From Phytohabitans maris (GTDB lineage: Bacteria > Actinomycetota > Actinomycetes > Mycobacteriales > Micromonosporaceae): DNA of 33,065 bases. The notes under the pieces are model-generated. The model worked only from the letters and a program-made list of their open reading frames with translations. It was not told the origin of the DNA and made no database searches. The stretch spans positions 1-33,065 of the forward strand of contig NZ_JAVHUY010000075.1 of NCBI RefSeq assembly GCF_031085175.1, read 5' to 3'. Each line of letters opens with the position of its first letter. Within the stretch, counting starts at the first letter, position 1. Made by a program: the position numbers and the translations under genes. This document shows positions 30,091 to 33,065 of this stretch, piece by piece.

Positions 30091-30804
30091 GTGCCCGCCC
30101 CACGCCTTGCGGCCGTCCTCGCCGGCCTGGCACTCGCGCTGGCCGTGCCGGCGACCGCGGCCAGCGCGCAGCCCGCGGCGCCCGCACAGCTCGGCGCCAC
30201 CGACCTCGCGCTGCTCAACGGGGTGCGGCTGGCCGGGCTGTGGGAGATGCCGGCCGGGCAGATGGCCGCCGAGCGGGGTGACGCACAACGGGTCCGCGAG
30301 GTCGGCGCGCAGATCGCCGCCGAGCACGCCGAGCTCGACCAGATCGTCGTCGACGCGGCCAACAAGCTCGGCGTGCAGCTGCCCACCAAGCCCAATGCGG
30401 ACCAGCAGAAATGGCTCGACGAGATGCGCGGCGCCGCCTCCGACCGCGAATTCGACCGCATCTTCGTCCACCGCCTGCGGGCCGCACACGGCAAGATCTT
30501 CCCGGTCATCGGCGCGGTCCGCTCCGGCACCCGAAACGACACCGTCCGCCAGCTCGCCCAAGAGGCGAACAGGTTCGTGCTCAACCACCTCACCCTCCTG
30601 GAGAGCACCGGCCTGGTCCGCTACGCCGAGATGCCACCGGCCGCCCTCCCGGCCGACCAGCCAAAGGTCGACTCCCTCCAGGAGACCGCCCTCGCCCGCG
30701 CCGCCGCCGGCAGCGGCTTCAACGCCTCCGTCATCTGGGTGGTCGTCCTGGTCGCCCTCCTGCTCGGCATCGGCGGCACCTGGCGCCTCTTCAAGCCCCG
30801 CTGA
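30091..30804 (+). CDS. Exported DUF4142 protein with C-terminal membrane anchor
   Basis: The 237-residue product has a signal peptide (residues 1-27, ending AASAQPA), a DUF4142 helical domain at about 36-170 (ATDLALLNGVRLAGLWEMPAGQMAAERGD, later NRFVLNHLTLLESTG) and a C-terminal membrane helix near 211-230 followed by RLFKPR. DUF4142 proteins form a ferritin-like helical bundle of unknown function, often in envelope or stress contexts. The GTG start at 30091 has AGAGG 9 bases upstream. It is a single gene with its own promoter, closed by a long hairpin. Confidence 0.88.
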   Translation: MPAPRLAAVLAGLALALAVPATAASAQPAAPAQLGATDLALLNGVRLAGLWEMPAGQMAAERGDAQRVREVGAQIAAEHAELDQIVVDAANKLGVQLPTKPNADQQKWLDEMRGAASDREFDRIFVHRLRAAHGKIFPVIGAVRSGTRNDTVRQLAQEANRFVLNHLTLLESTGLVRYAEMPPAALPADQPKVDSLQETALARAAAGSGFNASVIWVVVLVALLLGIGGTWRLFKPR

Positions 30805-30823
30805 CCGCCGGCCCCCAGCCGTC

Positions 30824-30870
30824 GATCTAGAACGTTTAGGGCTGAAATAGCGCCCTAAACGTTCTAGATC
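30824..30870. terminator. Long GATC-ended hairpin at a convergent junction
   Basis: GATCTAGAACGTTTAGGGC (30824-30842) and its perfect inverse (30852-30870) enclose a 9-base loop. It lies 20 bases after the DUF4142 stop and ahead of the end of the convergent BON gene. There is no T-run. It matches in layout the hairpins at 17647 and 27021. Confidence 0.75.
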
Positions 30871-30922
30871 CGTCGAAGGCGCGCGCACACGCCTCGGCTC
30901 CGGCGGGCAGCGCGCAAACCCG

Positions 30923-31028
30923 CGCGGAGCCGGCAGCGGAGGGCGGGGAAGTCGGCGAGCGCCAGCGAGCCGCCGGCCGGAGCGGTGCCCGCGGGAGCAT
31001 ACGGTCCGCGACTGGCACGGACCGGGGC
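30923..31028 (-). repeat. Dispersed intergenic repeat, copy B
   Basis: Read on the minus strand, this 106-base stretch matches 17714-17872 apart from the extra bases in that copy. Both copies lie in gaps at convergent junctions beside a GATC-type hairpin. The short reading frames in both copies give similar Pro/Ala/Arg-rich translations, which only reflects the DNA repeat. No gene is seen. Confidence 0.75.
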
Positions 31029-31073
31029 GAATATGCCTGTGGAAACGTCACGCCCGACGGCGCCGCGGCTTTC

Positions 31074-31379
31074 CTAGCCGCTGGCCGGCCCGTCTCCGTC
31101 GGATGGGCGGAGGGCGTTGCACACGTCGACGATGCCGGGCGTCTGCCAGGCCAGGCCGCCGGCGACGGCCATCAGCTCGGCGGTGTCGACGCGGCCGGTG
31201 AGGATGGCGACGCCGTTCTGCACCTCGACGCAGATGCTCTGCGGGCGGGTCCGCCCGTCCCGGACCAGCCGCTCCACCACGCGGTCGGCGAGCACCTTGT
31301 CGTTGTCGCGGCGCGGCGCGGGGCGGCGGGACGGCCGGCCGGCGGGCTCGTCCTCCGGAAGCGGCCAGGGCGCCATCAT
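31074..31379 (-). CDS. BON-domain protein
   Basis: The 101-residue product has a proline/arginine-rich N terminus and one BON domain from about residue 28 (LADRVVERLVRDG, then SICVEVQNGVAILTGRVDTAEL and QTPGIVDVCNAL). BON domains bind membranes or phospholipids and occur in osmotic-stress proteins such as OsmY. There is no signal peptide, so it is probably cytoplasmic. I chose ATG 31379, with GGGAG 6 bases upstream; ATG 31376 is also possible. An IS701-type element sits upstream, about 150 bases away, and may have moved its promoter. Confidence 0.85.
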   Translation of the reverse strand: MMAPWPLPEDEPAGRPSRRPAPRRDNDKVLADRVVERLVRDGRTRPQSICVEVQNGVAILTGRVDTAELMAVAGGLAWQTPGIVDVCNALRPSDGDGPASG

Positions 31380-31541
31380 GGCGCGCTCCCGACCGGCGCC
31401 GCCGGCAGCCGGGAAGCCGGCCGCTCCTCCGGCACGACGTGCGACATCTGCTCCACCCGGACAGCCTGGAGGCGCGATGTGGAGGTGCCCGCGCGGAATC
31501 ATGACGGTCTGGTGACAACCGCGGGTCAGGCCCTAGTAGTG

Positions 31542-31552
31542 CTTTGTTAGGT
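31542..31552 (+). repeat. Left terminal inverted repeat of the IS701-type element
   Basis: CTTTGTTAGGT is the exact inverse of the last 11 bases of the window. It marks the left end of the insertion sequence. Confidence 0.85.
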
Positions 31553-31600
31553 CGGCGTGTCGTGGGGTCGTCGGGGTGGTGCGGGTAGTTTCATGCTTCG

Positions 31601-32944
31601 GTGACTCCGGATGAGCTTTCGGTTGTGCGGCAACGCCTGGAGGCGTTCGCGGCGGACGTGTTCACGCCCTTGGCCCGGTCTGACCAGCGGGTCAAGGGCG
31701 AGACGTATCTGCGGGGGCTGTTGCTGGACGGGCGGCGTAAGTCGATGCAGCCGATGGCGGCCCGGCTCGGCGTGGATCATCAGGGGCTGCAGCAGTTCGT
31801 GACCACGTCGACGTGGGACACCATGGCGGTGCGGGCGCGGCTGGCCGAGCGGGCGGTAGAGTTGATCGACCCGGTCGCGTGGGTGTTCGATGACACCGGG
31901 TTCCCGAAGGACGGCACCGGCTCGCCCGGGGTGGCCCGGCAGTACTCCGGCACCCTGGGCAAGGTCGCCAACTGCCAGATCGGGGTCAGCGTCCACGCGG
32001 TCACCGATACGGCGTCGTGCCCGCTGGACTGGCGGCTGTTCCTGCCGGAGTCCTGGGACGCCGCCAAGGCCGGACCGGCCGCGGTCAAGGCGGCCAAGGC
32101 CAAGCAGCGTAAGACGTTGACGAATGCACCGCGGGCCACCGCGTCTGTCGAACCGGCCGAGGTCGATGTTGATGCGGTCGCCGCTGCCGCGACCGAGACC
32201 GCGCGGCGGCGGCGCCGCAAGGCCGCGATTCCGGAGGATGAGGGCCACCGTCCGAAGTGGATACTGGCAATCGAGATGATCGACGGGCTCGCTGCACACG
32301 GATTGCGACCACCCCTGGTCACCGCCGACTCCGGCTACGGCGACAGCGGCCCGTTCCGGGCCGCGCTCGACGAACGCGGCATCCTCTACAGCGTCCAGGT
32401 CAAAGGCGAAACCCTCGCCCACCGGTCCGACGCGGAACCCGCGCCACCCACGTGGTCCGGGCACGGCCGCCCACCGACCCGCCCGGACTACCCCGACGAC
32501 GCGGCCAGCATTGCCCGGCACGTGCTCGACGCCGGCCGCGATGCCGCGACCACGGTCACCTGGCGCGAAGGCAGCAAAGGCATCCTCAGCTCACAGTTCG
32601 TGTTCCTACGGGTCCGTCCGGCTGGGCACCGCATCCCCCGCAACCCCGACGGCAGCCTGCCCGAGCGGTGGCTGATCGCGGAATGGCCCGACGACGAGGC
32701 CGAACCGGTCACCTACTGGCTATCCAGCCAACCCGCCGACACCGACCCCGTCGACCTGATCCGCACCGCGAAGATCCGCTGGCGGATCGAACACGACTAC
32801 CGCGAACTGAAAACCGGCCTCGGCCTGGACCACTTCGAAGGCCGCTCCTTCACCGGCTGGCACCGCCACGTCACCCTGGTCACCGCCGCGCACCTGTTCA
32901 TCACCCTGCTGCGACACGACCCAAAAGCGGCTGCGCCGGCCTGA
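31601..32944 (+). CDS. IS701-family DDE transposase
   Basis: The 447-residue frame starts at GTG 31601 and has the family motifs AWVFDDTGFPKDG (first Asp), VTADSGYGDSGPFRAAL (second Asp) and WRIEHDYRELKTGLGLDHFEGRS (catalytic Glu). It is intact through the DDE domain. Near its end, C CCA AAA at 32920-32926 forms a -1 slip heptamer. In the -1 frame the protein would gain about 44 residues (LTLYKVIRELQYLLATWTGACPTCHQ), a tail commonly seen in relatives, and would stop at TAA 33058-33060 inside the right terminal repeat. Either this is programmed slippage or the gene has lost frame. The transposase moves the element that contains it. Confidence 0.92.
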   Translation: MTPDELSVVRQRLEAFAADVFTPLARSDQRVKGETYLRGLLLDGRRKSMQPMAARLGVDHQGLQQFVTTSTWDTMAVRARLAERAVELIDPVAWVFDDTGFPKDGTGSPGVARQYSGTLGKVANCQIGVSVHAVTDTASCPLDWRLFLPESWDAAKAGPAAVKAAKAKQRKTLTNAPRATASVEPAEVDVDAVAAAATETARRRRRKAAIPEDEGHRPKWILAIEMIDGLAAHGLRPPLVTADSGYGDSGPFRAALDERGILYSVQVKGETLAHRSDAEPAPPTWSGHGRPPTRPDYPDDAASIARHVLDAGRDAATTVTWREGSKGILSSQFVFLRVRPAGHRIPRNPDGSLPERWLIAEWPDDEAEPVTYWLSSQPADTDPVDLIRTAKIRWRIEHDYRELKTGLGLDHFEGRSFTGWHRHVTLVTAAHLFITLLRHDPKAAAPA

Positions 32945-33060
32945 CCCTCTACAAGGTCATCCGCGAGCTGCAATACCTCCTCGCGACCTGGACCGGCGCC
33001 TGCCCCACATGCCACCAAACCGTGAAACCCTTACACCACAACCAATCTCGAGTTACCTAA
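32920..33060 (+). other. Possible -1 frameshift site and C-terminal extension of the transposase
   Basis: The heptamer CCCAAAA (32920-32926) is in the right phase for -1 slippage. The new frame reads SGCAGLTLYKVIRELQYLL, then a CPTCH motif, and ends inside the terminal repeat. The in-frame stop of the main product comes 16 bases after the heptamer. No obvious downstream stem was checked in detail. Confidence 0.5.
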
Positions 33061-33065
33061 CAAAG
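33055..33065 (+). repeat. Right terminal inverted repeat of the IS701-type element
   Basis: ACCTAACAAAG matches the left repeat in inverse orientation. It is the very end of the window, which suggests the source contig may stop at this repeated element. Confidence 0.8.

Larger units (their letters stand above)
31537..33065 (+). mobile_element. IS701-family insertion sequence, right end cut by the window edge
   Basis: The element carries an IS701-type transposase and inverted ends CTTTGTTAGGT (31542-31552) and ACCTAACAAAG (33055-33065). CTAG at 31533-31536 fits the YTAR-like four-base target copies of this family, which places the left tip at 31537. By symmetry the right tip would extend about 5 bases past the window, giving roughly 1.53 kb. 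Confidence 0.85.

Overview
The window is very GC-rich, with dense gene packing, many 4-base ATGA/GTGA start-stop overlaps, frequent GTG starts and codons ending mostly in G or C. With IclR regulators, LuxR-type and OmpR-type two-component systems, lipoproteins, a Tat-exported glycosidase and SigB-like promoters, this points to an actinomycete chromosome. Micromonosporaceae (Actinoplanes and relatives) is my best guess, but it is an inference and not something the sequence proves. I saw no tRNA, rRNA or CRISPR array.

Region 1 (1-6900, all minus strand): an IclR regulator and an M20 metallopeptidase, then a sugar-type (RbsABC-like) ABC importer and an acetamidase/formamidase-family amidase. It looks like a catabolic module for an imported amide- or peptide-containing compound whose identity the sequence does not give. 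Region 2 (6973-12039): a Tat-exported GH95 alpha-L-fucosidase, an SDR dehydrogenase, and a divergent IclR regulator with an FAH-family hydrolase. This fits fucose release plus the last steps of the non-phosphorylating deoxy-sugar pathway. A perfect TTCCGAT/ATCGGAA palindrome lies between the SDR and IclR genes.

Region 3 (12045-17027): a membrane-anchored GTPase-like P-loop protein with an overlapping one-TM partner, then a stand-alone receiver protein, a NarL-type regulator and its membrane histidine kinase. Region 4 (17085-19311): a frameshifted, truncated membrane-protein pseudogene, a long hairpin, a dispersed intergenic repeat, three small minus-strand genes and a PEBP-family gene. The small genes and the PEBP gene diverge from SigB-like promoters, and the PEBP gene is preceded by a 7-codon upstream ORF made by a tandem duplication.

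Region 5 (19314-27026): a tightly coupled five-gene operon (GT2 glycosyltransferase, DUF2064 nucleotidyl/glycosyltransferase, methyltransferase, heme/molybdopterin membrane oxidoreductase, small membrane protein), a divergent polytopic membrane protein, a dTDP-rhamnose-4-epimerase-like enzyme with a Cys/His insertion, and an OmpR-type two-component pair. CCTTAC/GTAAGG boxes occur in both intergenic regions and suggest one regulon. This is the strongest candidate for an undescribed system.

Region 6 (27098-33065): a response regulator, histidine kinase and GerMN lipoprotein operon resembling MtrAB-LpqB, a DUF4142 exported protein, a BON-domain protein and an IS701-family insertion sequence that runs to the window edge. 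Three long hairpins, all with arms containing GATC at the outer end, sit at the three convergent gene junctions that have room for them.
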